64,000 nucleotides of DNA from Enoplosus armatus (GCF_043641665.1 NC_092182.1:19715241-19779240), one strand, 5' to 3'. Shown: positions 36,355 through 49,319, counted from the first letter of the stretch. Notes: generated by a model from the letters alone, not told the origin. Numbers and translations: made by a program.

Positions 36355-38324
36355 GATGAAAAAAAAATGAATATTCATACATATTTAGATCTCAGAGCCT
36401 CAGTATTTTTGTTTGTGCTACTAAATGTTTCAAGCACCTGTGCAACTTCAGAAAGAAAAAAGTTTGCATACTGTAAATGTCTTACAGCATTGTCTAGGCC
36501 TTTACATTAATGCTGCTCATGCACCGGTCCGCGGCAAAACAAACAAATCTGACATTTAAAAAACAAAGTTTTCAATTTCAGTGACCCTTTCCACTCAATG
36601 AGACAACATTCATGACAGCATTGACCTATTTCCAAGCAATATTTCTTTCATTTATTTCTACTGCCACCGACTCGAGGATAATTATACCTCACTGTTGGTT
36701 CATAGGATCAGAGGAGTGTAGTAACGATGACCAGAATGTCGGAAACACAGGTAATTTAGCCAGCTGTAAACTTTAACATGCAAACAGTCTGAATCAAATC
36801 ATGAAAAACAAATGGGCCCTTTGAGATCAAACAAGTGTCTGGTCTTGTCCATGGTCTTAAAAGTTTTCTGTGGTGGTGATTACTTTAAATGTTCAATTAA
36901 ATTAAGATGCAATGACTAAACATTTCCTTATAGGGTGGTGCGCACATACTATCCTACCACAAGGTAGATTGTTGGTCTGGTCGTCTTCTGGTCCCAGGGG
37001 GACTCACCATCAGTTGGAATCACTGGTTCTTCCGAAGTGGATCTCATTTGCTTACCAGACCTCACCAGTATTTATATACAGAACTCACAATTAGTTTTTG
37101 TTGTTGTTGTTTTCATTTGTTATACAACATTATACTGGAACAGATCAACATTATGTAACATTATACTGCAAGTACAACTCCAACCTAAGCCATTGTTGAA
37201 ATAAGTAATAACATATATTAGAAATAAGACTATACCCGTCTAAACAACCATAAAACAGAATCTAACGTTCCCTAATAAGAAAGAAAAAAAGAAAAACACT
37301 CAGTAAGAGTAAAATTAGATTTACTGTTGAGATAAATGTCTGTTGATGGCAACCGGTTAACAGCTTTAATTCCTAATTATCATCTCTATTAAAAATACAG
37401 TCAAATTAAATGATGTGTTTCACATGTTTTCATCAAATATATGGTAATAACGTTAGAGACCATCTCTAGCAAACTTCAAATGTGAAACGTGCTCATTAGG
37501 CAGCATTAAAGTTTTTCTTCTTTCTCATTAACTAACAAAGTGCAGCAGCTGTAGCCTTATTCATTTTCAGTAAGGCAGTTGGCAATCACTACATTACAGA
37601 GTTTAGACAATGAGGTGGTATTTCAACATGAAACGTTGTTCCTCACACACATCACCCACAGTATCAACATCAGTCCGTGTGACGTTGGGCTAGCTTACCA
37701 TGACAGGTGGTTTGCACTTCCCTCAATTAAAAGTATAAGTGGCATTCTGACGTGCTCGGTGGCTTCTAAGTGACAAACCTTTCAGTATGATAAGTTAGAG
37801 CAGATATAACTGAAGTTACTGTTTGAATTATTTATCAACGTTTTGGACTCTAGAATCTTCTGCGATGTTTTTGTCCGTCTTCTTTCCAGTGATGTGCAAA
37901 CATTCTGGCCGCAGTAGGTGCGCCATAAACTGTCAGTCAACTTTAGTTAGGGGTGGGGATTGGCCTAGTGGGGATATCTGATTGGCTAGTCATTTCCATT
38001 GACAGAAAATGTAAAAAAAAGAAAACTGTCAATATTACAATTGTATCTTCTATATGTCTTCAAAATGGGTTACACCTCTAAAACGTTTCTTATGATTTCC
38101 TTTCACCTCCATCTGACTATAGTTTCACTTCCTATGTTTCATCTATGCAGGTAGGTACAGAAGTATTATGGCGAAAATGTACTTCAAATATCAAAAGTAA
38201 TAGTTCACATTATTTAGCAGAATAGCTCCTGATTGTGTTATTTTATTGAATATTGTGTATTCATTTTTAAGCAACTATTTACTGTTGTTGGCCGAGGTGG
38301 AACAAAGTTTAACTTTATATAGGT
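36355..38324. other. Noncoding stretch, no gene seen
   Basis: A GTT run lies near 37100, followed by a duplicated AACATTATACTG word at about 37125 and 37161. No gene. Confidence 0.5.
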
Positions 38325-38496
38325 AGTCTTGGGTAGTTTAACAAGTAACTAGTAACTATAGCTGGAAAAGAAATGTAGTGGAGTAAAATGTAGGCTACAA
38401 CTGAGAGTGGGAGTATGAAGTTGTACAAAATGGAAAGTACCTCAAACTTATTCTTAAGTACACTATTTAAATGAATCTACTTAGTTGCATTCCACC
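38325..38496 (-). mobile_element. hAT-like nonautonomous repeat fragment
   Basis: AAGTAACTAGTAACTATAGC, then GTAGTGGAGTAAAATGTAGG, then GTACCTCAAACTTATTCTTA and TCTACTTAGTTGCATTCCAC. This order reads, on the minus strand, like the abundant teleost element that begins with GTGGAA.GTAACTAAGTA. The terminal CAGTGGTGG is not preserved here. Family name is from memory. Confidence 0.55.
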
Positions 38497-38999
38497 AGAA
38501 TTAGTGGGATTTAACAAAGCAAACCACTTGCAGGTGTTCATGATGTAAGTGTAATCACATTTGATAAATATCAACTTCCCTCTAAATTAACATTTTTTTT
38601 AATATTTTTGATTAATTCAAAAACATAGAACATTTTTCATTTAGTCTGATAAATTAGGGCTGTTTAAAATGCATATTCTTACATAGGCAGGCAAAATGTA
38701 CACAATGCCCCAATAATGATATAGCAGCACTTCTTACAGTAATTGGTGCATATCTGATGATCAGCCCCAAATGATATGTTCTAATGTCAGTGACTCGTAA
38801 GACATCTACATAATGCTTGGATTGTGACTATTTTACATCTAGCTTCACCATGGCAGAACTTGTAAAATAATCCCAGATCACTGTCTCCTTGAAAGTCAAG
38901 TGACGCACAATCACAATCAAAATTAGATCAGAAAAAGATTAGTATTATAGCAATTCATGAAATGGGAATGAGAGGGACTGAAGGACTGAGGTCTTTATT
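38497..38999. other. Noncoding stretch, no gene seen
   Basis: AT-rich DNA, no recognised feature. Confidence 0.5.
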
Positions 39000-39240
39000 C
39001 GTCAACTTCATAAACACTTCCAAGTGAAGATTAGATTAGCATAATGCTGTGGAGAGCGGTATACCTCTATCACTGCTGTTGTCCTTGACCACAGACGGCT
39101 CATCAGCTCATTGCTATAAATGGACTGCTATGTCTATTAAGACATTTCAACAACACCCTGGCCACAAGTACAATCACGCAACACGTTAATGAACCATGAT
39201 AGCAGTAAATCCTTGACTTTTGCTTGAAAAGGATCAGTAT
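39000..39240. promoter_or_regulatory. Candidate conserved noncoding element
   Basis: Unique block with GATTAGATTAGCATAATGC, GCTCATTGCTATAAATGG and ACACGTTAATGAACC words and no simple repeats. Support is composition only. Confidence 0.25.
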
Positions 39241-39377
39241 TTTTTTTAGAGGCAACAGCATTCAGCATGATTCTTTTATAAAAGAGACTTTTAAATCTTA
39301 AGTACATCCTAGATACAATTTAATGATTATTCCAATTGTATCAATTTTTTTCTTTCAAAACCAGGTAATTATCGGTC

Positions 39378-39405
39378 TTACTGGTGGCACATCCGCCACC
39401 AGTAA
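39378..39405. repeat. Perfect 11-bp inverted repeat
   Basis: TTACTGGTGGC and GCCACCAGTAA around a 6-base loop (ACATCC). Confidence 0.85.
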
Positions 39406-39568
39406 CCTTTAGCCTGTAGATCTTCAGCCCCTCCACTTGCCTTCTTTGCAGAATCTCGTTAGCAGAAAATTGTGGATAATGCACATAATTTCTCCATTGC
39501 TTACTGACTCAGATTGCAACATCATTGATTTATTTGTTAGTTTTGTGAGAAACCAGTTTTTCTTTTAT

Positions 39569-39610
39569 TCTTGTCATCTCTCTACAGCGCACAGTAGAGA
39601 GATGACAAGA
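39569..39610. repeat. Perfect 17-bp inverted repeat
   Basis: TCTTGTCATCTCTCTAC (39569-39585) and GTAGAGAGATGACAAGA (39594-39610) are exact reverse complements around an 8-base loop (AGCGCACA). Confidence 0.9.
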
Positions 39611-42600
39611 CAAGTGAGATGGGGAACAACATGTAACAAAGACCGGACTCTACAGAAACCATTCAGATTTGAACCCCATTAATAGGTGATTTAGTTCAAA
39701 CAACATCAGACTTTGGAAAAGTTCATCGTAGTTAGTTCTGCGTAGCTCCAGTACTTGTAAATTGAGTTGTGGTGTGTGCTTGTGTCTAGCTGTAGACAGA
39801 AGCTGTTCCAAAAATTAGACCAACGAAATGAACAATAAGCAATGCAAATCAACAATGAAAACATTAAACAAAGAGAAAAGAAAAGATTAAAAATACAACA
39901 TACATACTAGAGATGCAAATAGAGGAAAGGCGATTGTCCTTAGTAACAGCTAGCACTTGGGAATGGAAACTAAGCAAATTTATCAAGAGAGGAGCTAAAA
40001 AACGTGCACTCTGCATGTGGTGATAGGTGTGTGTCAGTGGGTCAAAGACAATATTTCAGTGTAATTAAATCTCAAAATATCTAACTATCTACTGTTACTT
40101 TAGTGTTCTACAATTTCATTAGTTTGTTGACTTTTAGCAACAAGCTGAACTGTCAATTCAGTGTCTGTAAAGTTAAATCTCCTGCTGCTTTATGTAAAAT
40201 AGGATAATTAAAGTCTTAATGCCTCAGCAGAAGGATGTGAAAAAGTTAGTTGACAAATTCAAAGATGCTAATGACTTCTGTAATTAACTCCTCCTGTTTG
40301 CTGCAAACTAATTACTGTCAGACCTCTATACAGTCTGCATGGTTCATCACTTCTTTGCCATCACTAGCAATATTCTACAGTTTTAACTTTGCACATGTTT
40401 AGTAGCCTACCTACAGTATATTGTAGGTCTACTAGTTGACAATGCAGTCCAATAACCACAAATACTGCCTTGGCGATGCTTATAATGTAATTGTTGCTGT
40501 TGCTTTTTGAGTTTGTAGATTATGGAGTTAGATTGTTTTGTAATGTGTTTCTCAAACTTTGTCCACCCTGTGTAGTTTCAGAGTATCTCTTACAAGTCAA
40601 ATAATACCTCAAAGTCAAAACATTTAGAAATCATATAAGCTTGTGTATTTGTCTTCAGGAGCACACACACAGTACAATGCTACCGTATTAACACAACAAT
40701 GAGAAGAGGTGGGTGGATGTATGACGTGTATGCCTCTGTTGAGGACTATAGAAATCTTTTGTCCCAGTTAGGATTGAGAGATTGAGAGTACACGTTTGGA
40801 AACCAAGTGCTGCTGTTGTCAACAAGCCTGGATTCTACCTTCCTCTGTTCAGATGGGAAAAGCAACCTACCGTAGAGGCTTTCTAACATGGGGACCTTTC
40901 TCTTTGTGGTCTCTTTCATTTACTAAGGTCAAAAGTTTGTGGTTTCATTAAGGGTAAAAATGTGCATTTCAGCAGGCATTTTATCACTTCTGCTGCCTTT
41001 ACAGCAGTAAAGATAGTAACTATATCCAAACTCAAATGTGGTATTGTCCCAGGTATAGAGTTGAGTGTGCTTCGTGTCAAAGAAGCCCAGTGGAACATGG
41101 GTGAGAAGCAGCTGGGTTGGTGGTATTACATGGGGGTGCACATTGTACAGTGGGTAGGCCATCCATCAGGGAGACTGCAGCTCCCAAAGGCGGTCTCTTT
41201 GAGTGCGCCGCCTGGCCCCACGGCTGCACACGAACCCTTACTTTGCTCTAGTTATAAACAGACACACATGCACATTCACAGAGGCCAATGCACATACACA
41301 TGGACAAAGTAATAAAAATTAGCACGTAGAAAATGACTTTAAAGCTAAAGTAACTCAACCACAATAAGAGGGCTTGCCTGTAGCTGCCATTTTATTGTGA
41401 GTTATGCAACCTCTGTCAGTTTTCGAAACAACTTGAGTTAAGTTTTGGAGACTGACGCACCTGCCATTTAGGTGCGGTTGCATTTATATCTTTTGGATCA
41501 CAAGATCAAAGGGAGATATAGATAGAAGTGATAGAATAGTTGCTATAACCCACATAACTACAAGCACATAAATGAACACACAACAGAAATAGCACTGATT
41601 CATTCGAAAAAGAAAAAAAGATTCTGAGTTTTACAAAAGTTGTATTTATGACAGAACTGCTGTTTGGAAGCTTCTTGCTTAACTTGTTATAAAGAGCTCA
41701 AAAATAAGCAATAGAGAAATTAAACATGACTGTCATAAATTATTTTTCCTTCATCCACACAGGCTTTGAGATGACAACTTTTCACACTTGGACTGAAGCT
41801 GCCATAAACGCAGCTGAAGGCAAATAGTATGATATGACTGTATATTGTTCGGTGTTTGGGTTATTTTGTCCACCTCCTGCATAAGCAGATATGCGTACAT
41901 GCGAGTAACATAAAGACACATCACCCACCTCTCTGCAGGTCCCTTTGGGGCAACTTACACTGGGCTGGAATGTAAGCATGTGAGCAACCGTGTTGACGTG
42001 TGAATAAAGCTGACCTGCTTCTATGTACAGTACATGCATGATATTTGATTTATGGTTTGATTTTCTACTTGTTATTTTCATTCTCCTTTTTGAGAAAGAA
42101 ACATCACTAACTGTTATACATATGTATTTGATTCATGTCCTACTAACCATTCAAATGTTAAATATCTTTGGTTGTCTTCATAATGAAATAATGCTTTCTC
42201 ATGCTTTGAAGACTAATTTACAGATGTGGAGAGATTTGTTTTTTCTTCTTAAAAATATGCCCATCATCATTCTGCCTCATGCTCCCTTGAAACTGCATTT
42301 AAATGTGGCTGATTTTCTGCTGCTTACATGTGCAGTGAACCCAACCAGCCAGCCGTGAAACATTTCAATAATCTCACAAAGTGAATCCTCCTACGTGTAG
42401 CTCATTTGCATATCCTGGGAGACGGTCGATATTGTCAAACCAGATTTAAGAAAGGGCGAGGGGCTTACAGTGGGTACACGATGGCTATGTTTGTGCATTA
42501 GTTTGGATACAATATAGAGGGAAAAGCAGGTATTATGCCAGTCATCAAGCACTCACAAGGAGATTCATTTCTCTGATCCATCTTTGATATCTGTAGACGG

Positions 42601-42639
42601 TAAGAAAACACATCTCAGTGTCATGTGGCATGCAGAAAA
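39611..42639. other. Noncoding stretch, no gene seen
   Basis: A 13-bp stem with a 3-base bulge lies at 40400-40434. The plus frame at 40962-41312 is open but has no domain pattern; its 3' part is locally GC-rich. No repeat family recognised. Confidence 0.45.
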
Positions 42640-42740
42640 GACCAAGGCGAAAGAGCCCATGAATATCTACTTTATTAAGTGATTATGCACATTCCATTAT
42701 TCATCATATGAATTATTAATACGAAGTGATCTATGTCCCT
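42640..42740. promoter_or_regulatory. Candidate conserved noncoding element
   Basis: Short block with CATGAATATCTACTTTATTA, GTGATTATGCACATTCC and ATATGAATTATTAATACG words, dense in POU/HOX-like cores. Confidence 0.3.
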
Positions 42741-45470
42741 CGCTGTATAGCTTCAACACCTTCCCCGTAAAGGTACGCTCTCTATGTCACTTTTAATTGC
42801 TGAAGGACAAAGATGGTAGAAGGCTGAAAATTTACACTGACCACATAAAGAATTATGTGTAACATAATTTAACTATTGATATGACAGGTTCCATGAGAAA
42901 ATGTCTGTAATAATGTATTTGAGAGAGACTGCACATTTGCATTTGTTCTAACGGCAGTAGGCAGTGTCAGGTGACATCAATAACCTTTTTTTTTATTTAA
43001 ACCTTCAAGAAAATTGATGCATAAAAATGACCATATTCAATTATTTACAGTTTAAAAGAACTTTGCATATTTTCATCATGTTTTTGCCAAGTACAAGTAC
43101 AAAGCAGACTCATCATTACTTTATCTGCATATTATAGATAACTCTTTTACTATCTTGCGTGACTTTAGCAAGGTGGGAGGTGTTTAGGAGGAGTGTCAGA
43201 TTTCTTTGCCTCAAACACAGAGTAAAGTTCTGTTTCCTGCTCCACTGCTTACTAGGTGTGTGTCTTAAATTCTACATCAACGGTAGCCACAGCTTATACA
43301 ACATAGTCCAGATCATTAGACTACCTACCAACCGAGTCACAAGTTCCACAAAACAGTCATAACTGATTGTTTGCTTACCGTTCCCATAGTTCAGTCCCAC
43401 TGTCAGGCTTTCTGTTCAGCACAATACATTGGCCAGTTTACAATAAGAGTGGTAGACCATTAAAAATCCTTAGCATTTCTTGAAACGATGGATCTTTGAT
43501 TTCAGACAGAGGAAGACATTTTCTAGCCAGCAATCGAAGATTTTCACATTTTCAGATTTTATAAGCTTTAGCTAGATAGCGAATCGATTTTGGTTGAAAG
43601 TGTTGTTTCCGGCTTTTTTCCCCGCTCTTACTAGCCCTGTGCTAGGCTCATGGAGAAATCCACAGCTTCACAGGTTGTAATTATGGTTCCTAAGCTATGA
43701 CTGACAATTGCTGTTTGAGGTAGAGGTTTAATGAATGGTCAATTATGTCGCAGCTAGTGGTCCATCCACCATTAGGCTGTATTTGTTAATGCACTATTAA
43801 GAGACTGTGTTTAACTTTTTCCAGTCTAAGTAGACACACAAATAAGTTACGAAGTTTGAACGCAAGAAGCAAAGGTTGAGGTGTTGAAGCAAAATAATCA
43901 ACCGTAAATGTTCTGCACGTAAGTGATAAGTAATTATTGTTGCAGACAATTCCCATCAGACAGTTTAGTGTGTGGCACATGAAGCAGATGGAGAAATAAT
44001 ATAGTGATGTTATGATATTTTACTTCAGCAGAGAGTTGAACTTCACAATGTCTTATGTCATTACTGTTCATATTGAAACAGCTTCTCAAAGACAACAGAG
44101 GAGGATGTTGATGATAACGACGTTGATATCAACATCATTAATGTCCACCCACATCCAGACAGGTGGCATCCTGCAGGCACAGCAGTGTGTCACAATACCA
44201 TCAACAGCATATTTGTTTTCTAATATTCTCTAATGTTCTAATATTCTGTTCGCATTGTGTTTCTGTCTCTATTATTTGAAAAGCATATAACCTTGTAGAT
44301 GACAGCTCTACTTTTCCAAGCCTATACTATAGTTTCTCCATTAATTTGTGGTCATATATAACTATCATTAGAACTATATAACTACTATGTTAGGTAATGA
44401 GACTTTTGGGAACTATTGCAACGCCACCTCACTGAGCTACAACAAAGACATGCATTTGGTTTTAGGAGATGTGTCAAGCTCAGTTGAATAATTTAGAGGG
44501 CCTTCTTTGCATTAATGCACAATTGCATTACAAAAGCCATAATGCTGTTTGTGTATTTGTTTATGTACTTTAAATATATATGTAACATCTTTTGTAACTT
44601 CAAATCACAATCAAAAAACATGATGTTACATGACATGTATTCTTATATATACATGCAAATTACACAAATAACCTGTATTTAGATCATCTTTCCTTTAACT
44701 AACCTTGTTCTTCTGATATTCTTCTGTTAGTGTCAAGTAAGGCATGTTTTACTTGTTGTATGTGGTCTCCAAAATCTATTAGATAATAAAGGAAAGCGAT
44801 TCAGTATTCCACATGGACAGCCTGTATGACGATGTGCATGATATCTGTTAAGTTCAGTGATATAAACACAAATTGCTTTTGGGTTTATATTTTCTTCATA
44901 CTATTTTTCCAGAGGAGCGCACATTTATTCCATTATCTCCCGCAGTCTTTATCTGTCTTTAGCCACTCTGATATCCATCTCTTTTCATATTTTTACCATT
45001 CTCTTCATTTCTCCTCACCTTATGCTCTCAAAACCTTCAGAATTCACAAACCACTCCACCATTCTTAATTGCGTGTTTTCACAGGTTTGTTACAAGACAG
45101 ACATTAATGATCCTTATTAGCATCATGTTGACTCTGTGTGTTTATAAATGTCAGTGAACTCAAATAACTGCTGTAAATTAGCTCCAAGTAGAAATATAAT
45201 GCCGCCCTGAACTGCCTGTGTCCACTCCTGAGAAATAATCACGCAGCTCTTTCAATTACTTCTTACTGCATTTATGCGGATGACCTCCCTTTCTCTTTCC
45301 CTCTACTCCTCCCTCATTCTCTCGCAACCTTCTGAACATTTCAAAGTGCCTTGAAAAAGCAGCTGGTTGTATCACATTACCATTACCATTATTTTGTCAT
45401 TTGTTCTAAGATGGAATCTCCTTTTTCTTCAACTGGCACCTTTTTCAGTGGATCAAAACATGCCTTTGAG
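42741..45470. other. Noncoding stretch, no gene seen
   Basis: No gene or repeat family recognised. The plus-strand frame at 44826-45068 and others have no domain features. Confidence 0.5.
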
Positions 45471-45510
45471 TGTGTGTGTGTGTGTGTGTGTGCGTGTGTG
45501 TGTGTGTGTG
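45471..45510. repeat. (TG)n microsatellite
   Basis: TG tract with one TGCG interruption. Confidence 0.95.
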
Positions 45511-46818
45511 CATTTCAAGTGTCAAACACATTTTAATGTAGTCACAAAGCCATTCTCCCTGCCAGATTTCTTCTCCTCTCTTTTCTTCTCTCTCTCACAG
45601 CATAATAAAAGAGTATTGAGGTGTAATTACCACAGGATCCCCAATAAATATCATAGGACAGATGTCAAAGTACATAAAGAGCTTAAATTGGCCATTAAAT
45701 GAAAGATGCTTATTATATTGATTTATTTATAGAGGCACATCACAACTTCTCTGCATGTGCTATGGTGTCTAACGTTGCTTTTCTGCAAAATAAATTGGTT
45801 ACTAAGATAATTCAGTGTTGTTCAGTACATGTGTTGGACATGAGCAAGGCTGCTCTTTACTGTCTCTGCTCATGCTCAGAAATTGAGGATGGGCTTTCTC
45901 TCTGTCTCCCTTCTTTTCTGCAAATATCTCTCCCCTGATTCTCTCACAGCCTCCTTAATATTTTACCAAATGGCCTAAAGGGTCTTCTCTTTGCATCCCA
46001 GACTTATTATATATTTTTTTATATATCTCTTAGTCATTTGTCCATCTCTGAGATGGAGCCCCGCCTTTCAGATAGCGCTTTCAGCCTTTCATTTCTTGTG
46101 TAAGACTGTGAAGTCGCCTTGTAAGTGCTGGTAAGGAATTCCATCATTACTGAATGTTTACACAATCATTTAAGTTTCAAGGTAAAGACACTATGATTAA
46201 CTTCTTTTAAACTGTTCTGATAGCTCAAGTTCTTGTTTGCAGAAAAAATATCCATATTAGTGCAGTTTGTGTGTTGTTTCCAGCCCATTCAAACTGTAAA
46301 ACTGTTACAAAATCAATGAGTTTCTAAATGCTTTGAATACTAATTTTTAGACTGCCAGGGCATGCATTCTGCATTAATTACGGCTGCATTTATTTAGTTT
46401 TCTCCATGTCACATCACTGCAGCTCAACCCTATAGCTATACACAGAACACCCCAGATTACGTTCCATGACAATGTTTTTTAGGGGTTAATGCCAACATTG
46501 TGAAGATTCTCACTTTCTGTAATATCTGTGCATTGCAACTACATGGTTATAGAAATATTGTGGTTATGGCAACTAAATTACGGTTCATGGTACTACATAA
46601 ATGGCAAGCTAGCTCCTGCAATGGCACTGAATGTTGTCATTGGACATTAGTCGTGAGGTGCAGTATTTTTCAATATCAATGCAATTCTGAGGGATACTGG
46701 GCTTTTGCAGCCATGCCAAGGTTGGAGTTGTCACACAAAGCTTTTTTGACCCGGGAGAAAAAACCCCAGACTTTTCGATTTATTAGATACATTGATTTAG
46801 TTGAATGACAATGAGATA
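45511..46818. other. Noncoding stretch, no gene seen
   Basis: Unique-looking; the frame at 46500-46808 is open for 102 codons but shows no domain pattern. Confidence 0.5.
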
Positions 46819-46820
46819 TA

Positions 46821-47040
46821 CAGTGCATCCAGAAAGTATTCAAACCGCTTCACTTTTTCCACATTTTGTTATCTTACAGCCTTATTCCGAAATGGATTAA
46901 ATTCTTTTTTTTTTCCTCAAAATTCTACACACAATACCCCATAATGACAAAGTGAAAAATGTTTTTTAGACAATTTTGCAAATTTATTAAAAATAAAACA
47001 CTCAAATATCGCATGTACATAAGTATTCACACCCTTTACT
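46821..47040. repeat. Tc1 left inverted terminal repeat
   Basis: About 220 bp, from CAGTGCATCC to GTATTCACACCCTTTAC. Matches the right repeat in inverse orientation over its length. Confidence 0.9.
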
Positions 47041-47222
47041 ATGAAACTCAAAATTAAGCTCAGGTGCATCCTTTTTCCACTGATCATCCTTGAAATGTTT
47101 CTACAACTTGATTGGAGTCCACCTGTGGTAAATTCAATTGATTGGACATGATTTGGAAAGGCACACACCTGTCTATATAAGGTCCCACAGTTGACAGTGC
47201 ATGTCAGAGCACAAACCAAGCC

Positions 47223-48187
47223 ATGAAGTCAAAGGAATTGTCTGTAGACCTCTGAGACAGGATTGTCTCGAGGCACAGATCTGGGGAAGGGTTCAGAAAA
47301 GTTTCTGCAGCATTGAAGGTCCCAAAGAGCACAGTGGTCTCCATCATTCGTAAATGGAAGAAGTTTGGATCCACCAGGACTCTTCCTAGAGCTGGCCGCC
47401 CGGCCAAAATGAGCAATCGGGGGAGAAGGGCCTTGGTCAGGGAGGCGACCAAGAACCCGATGGTCACTCTGACAGAGCTCCAGCGTTCCTCTGTGGAGAT
47501 GGGAGAACCTTCCAGAAGGACAACCATCTCTGCAGCACTCCACCAACCAGGCCTTTATGGTAGAGTGGCCAGACGGAAGCCCCTCCTCAGTACAAAGCAC
47601 ATGACAGCCCGCTTGGAGTTTGCCAATAGGCACCTGAAGGACTCTCAGACCATGAGAAACAAAATTCTCTGGTCTGATGAAACCAAGATTGAACTCTTTG
47701 GCCTGAATGTCAAGCGTCATGTCTGGAGGAAACCAGGCACCGCTCATCACCTGGCCAATACCGTCCCTACAGTGAAGCATGGTGGTGGCAGCATCAGGCT
47801 GTGGGGATGTTTTTCAGCGGCAGGAACTGGGAGACCAGTCAGGATCGAGGGAAAGATGAATGCAGCAAAGTACAGAGAGATCCTTGACGAAAACCTGCTC
47901 CAGAGCGCTCTGGACCTCAGACTGGGGCGAAGATTCACGTTCCAACAGGACAACCACCCTAAGCACACAGCCGAGATGACAAAGGAGTGGCTTCGGGACA
48001 AGTCTCTGAATGTCCTTGAGTGGCCCAGCCAGAGCCGGACTTGAACCCCATTGAACATCTCTGGAAAGACCTGAAAATAGCTGTGCACCGACGCTCCCCA
48101 TCCAACCTCATTGAGCTTGAGAGGATGTGCAAAGAAGAATGGGAGAAACTCCCCAAATCCAGGTGTGCCAAGCTTGTAGCATCATAG
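47223..48187 (+). pseudogene. Tc1 transposase, one stop and one frameshift
   Basis: DDE transposase that would cut and paste the surrounding element by binding its terminal repeats. The frame starts ATG at 47223 (MKSKELSVDL), and TGA at 47253-47255 interrupts it where the family normally has Arg; a CGA-to-TGA change at a CpG is the likely cause. The frame then continues through the N-terminal helix-turn-helix domain (KVPKSTVVSIIRKWKKFG, GRPAKMS, near residues 31-60) and the catalytic region: first Asp in LWSDETKIELFG, second Asp in FQQDNHPKHTA (the following Asp of the usual NDPKH is His). Near 48034-48037 one base is missing in the conserved SPDLNP region, shifting the frame. After it, the other frame carries DLNPIEHLWKDLK with the third acidic residue (Glu codon 48053-48055) and ends at TAG 48185-48187. 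Corrected length would be about 321 residues, close to the usual 340. Methionine at 47313 begins the longest uninterrupted piece (243 codons). Confidence 0.95.
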
Positions 48188-48239
48188 AAGAAGACTGGAG
48201 GCTGTAATCGCTGCCAAAGGTGCTTCAACAAAGTATTGA

Positions 48240-48457
48240 GTAAAGGGTGTGAATACTTATGTACATGCGATATTTGAGTGTTTTATTTTTAATACATTTG
48301 CAAAATTGTCTAAAAAAACATTTTTCACTTTGTCATTATGGAGTATTCTGTGTAGAATTTTGAGAGAAAAAAATTATTGAATCCATTTTGGAATAAGGCT
48401 GTAACATAACAAAATGTGGAAAAAGTGAAGCGGTATGAATACTTTCCGGATGCACTG
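48240..48457. repeat. Tc1 right inverted terminal repeat
   Basis: About 218 bp, from GTAAAGGGTGTGAATAC to CCGGATGCACTG, the inverse of the left repeat. Confidence 0.9.
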
Positions 48458-48459
48458 TA

Positions 48460-49319
48460 CATGATTTAATGCACTGTGTTGAAAAGGGAGGTTGGGAAGG
48501 GAAGGTGTTTTCTTTTCTTTTCAGGCGCCATTATGCAATTTTATTGATTGCTTGAAGAATTTTGAGAAAACATAATTTTCAGTGTTTGTTTGCTGTTTTG
48601 CAAACTAGAACACAGTTTTGGTGTTTGTGTCACTTATTCTCAAAACTTGGCTTTTTGTTTCCAACAATGCATGCAATCAATTGACAAAAACTGTAATACA
48701 TGAACAAAAGATAAATTTTCTGATATTCACCAAATGAGATCAAAATTAAGAATAATGCCAGTCATAAACACAGTGCTGAATTCTATGCTAAACTGTTTGT
48801 TTTAAGTAATATACCATGGCCTGATTCCAATGTTCTCTTCTGTACACGGCGTGCATTAATAATTCCAACTGCATACAGTTTATTTGAGTATTCTGACGCA
48901 TCTTCACTCCAGGGCTTCAGTTCTCCTTCACTTCAATATCACTTTTGTTTTCAGACTTACAAACCTGTTCAAATTTTACAACTTACCAAGGACTCTCAGT
49001 AGTCCCCTGTCTAAGTGGCAACATCAGCTGGCGTCTCTGGTGAGAACTGAGCAACTGTGCCAAAATAACACACCGTGAAAGACATTGCGGACTCTGTTAC
49101 TCAAGAAACTGTCACAATGGGCTGCTGCAGAGGACTCCCTCCCTCTTTAACATGCATTCCCCTTGTCTGTAAGAAGAATTACTCTTGTAAGAAGGCCCAA
49201 AGATGGAGCTCATCACATCACAACGGGGGAGGAACCAGATAGCAGAATTCCCAATCCTCAGTTTAGCAGAGATTTGAAATAACAATCCCCATCAGGGCCA
49301 GGCGATGTCGGTTAACTTC
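48460..49319. other. Noncoding stretch, no gene seen
   Basis: AT-rich DNA after the transposon. No gene or clear repeat. Confidence 0.5.

Larger units (their letters stand above)
46821..48457 (+). mobile_element. Tc1/mariner transposon, complete ends, inactive
   Basis: The element starts CAGTGCATCCAGAAAGTATT and ends in the inverse form CCGGATGCACTG. It is flanked by TA at 46819-46820 and 48458-48459, the target duplication of Tc1/mariner insertion. Total length is 1637 bp. Long inverted terminal repeats of about 220 bp bracket a single transposase gene. In the first 76 terminal positions I count 4 mismatches between the two ends, so the copy is fairly young. The transposase frame is broken, so it can only move if transposase is supplied by another copy. 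Confidence 0.97.

Noticed and set aside
40962..41312. 116-codon plus-strand frame
   Set aside because: No recognisable domain, composition changes half-way, and overlapping minus frames are equally open.
46500..46808. 102-codon plus-strand frame before the Tc1 element
   Set aside because: No domain features; probably chance.
47229..47780. 183-codon minus-strand frame opposite the transposase
   Set aside because: A shadow of the Tc1 transposase on the other strand.
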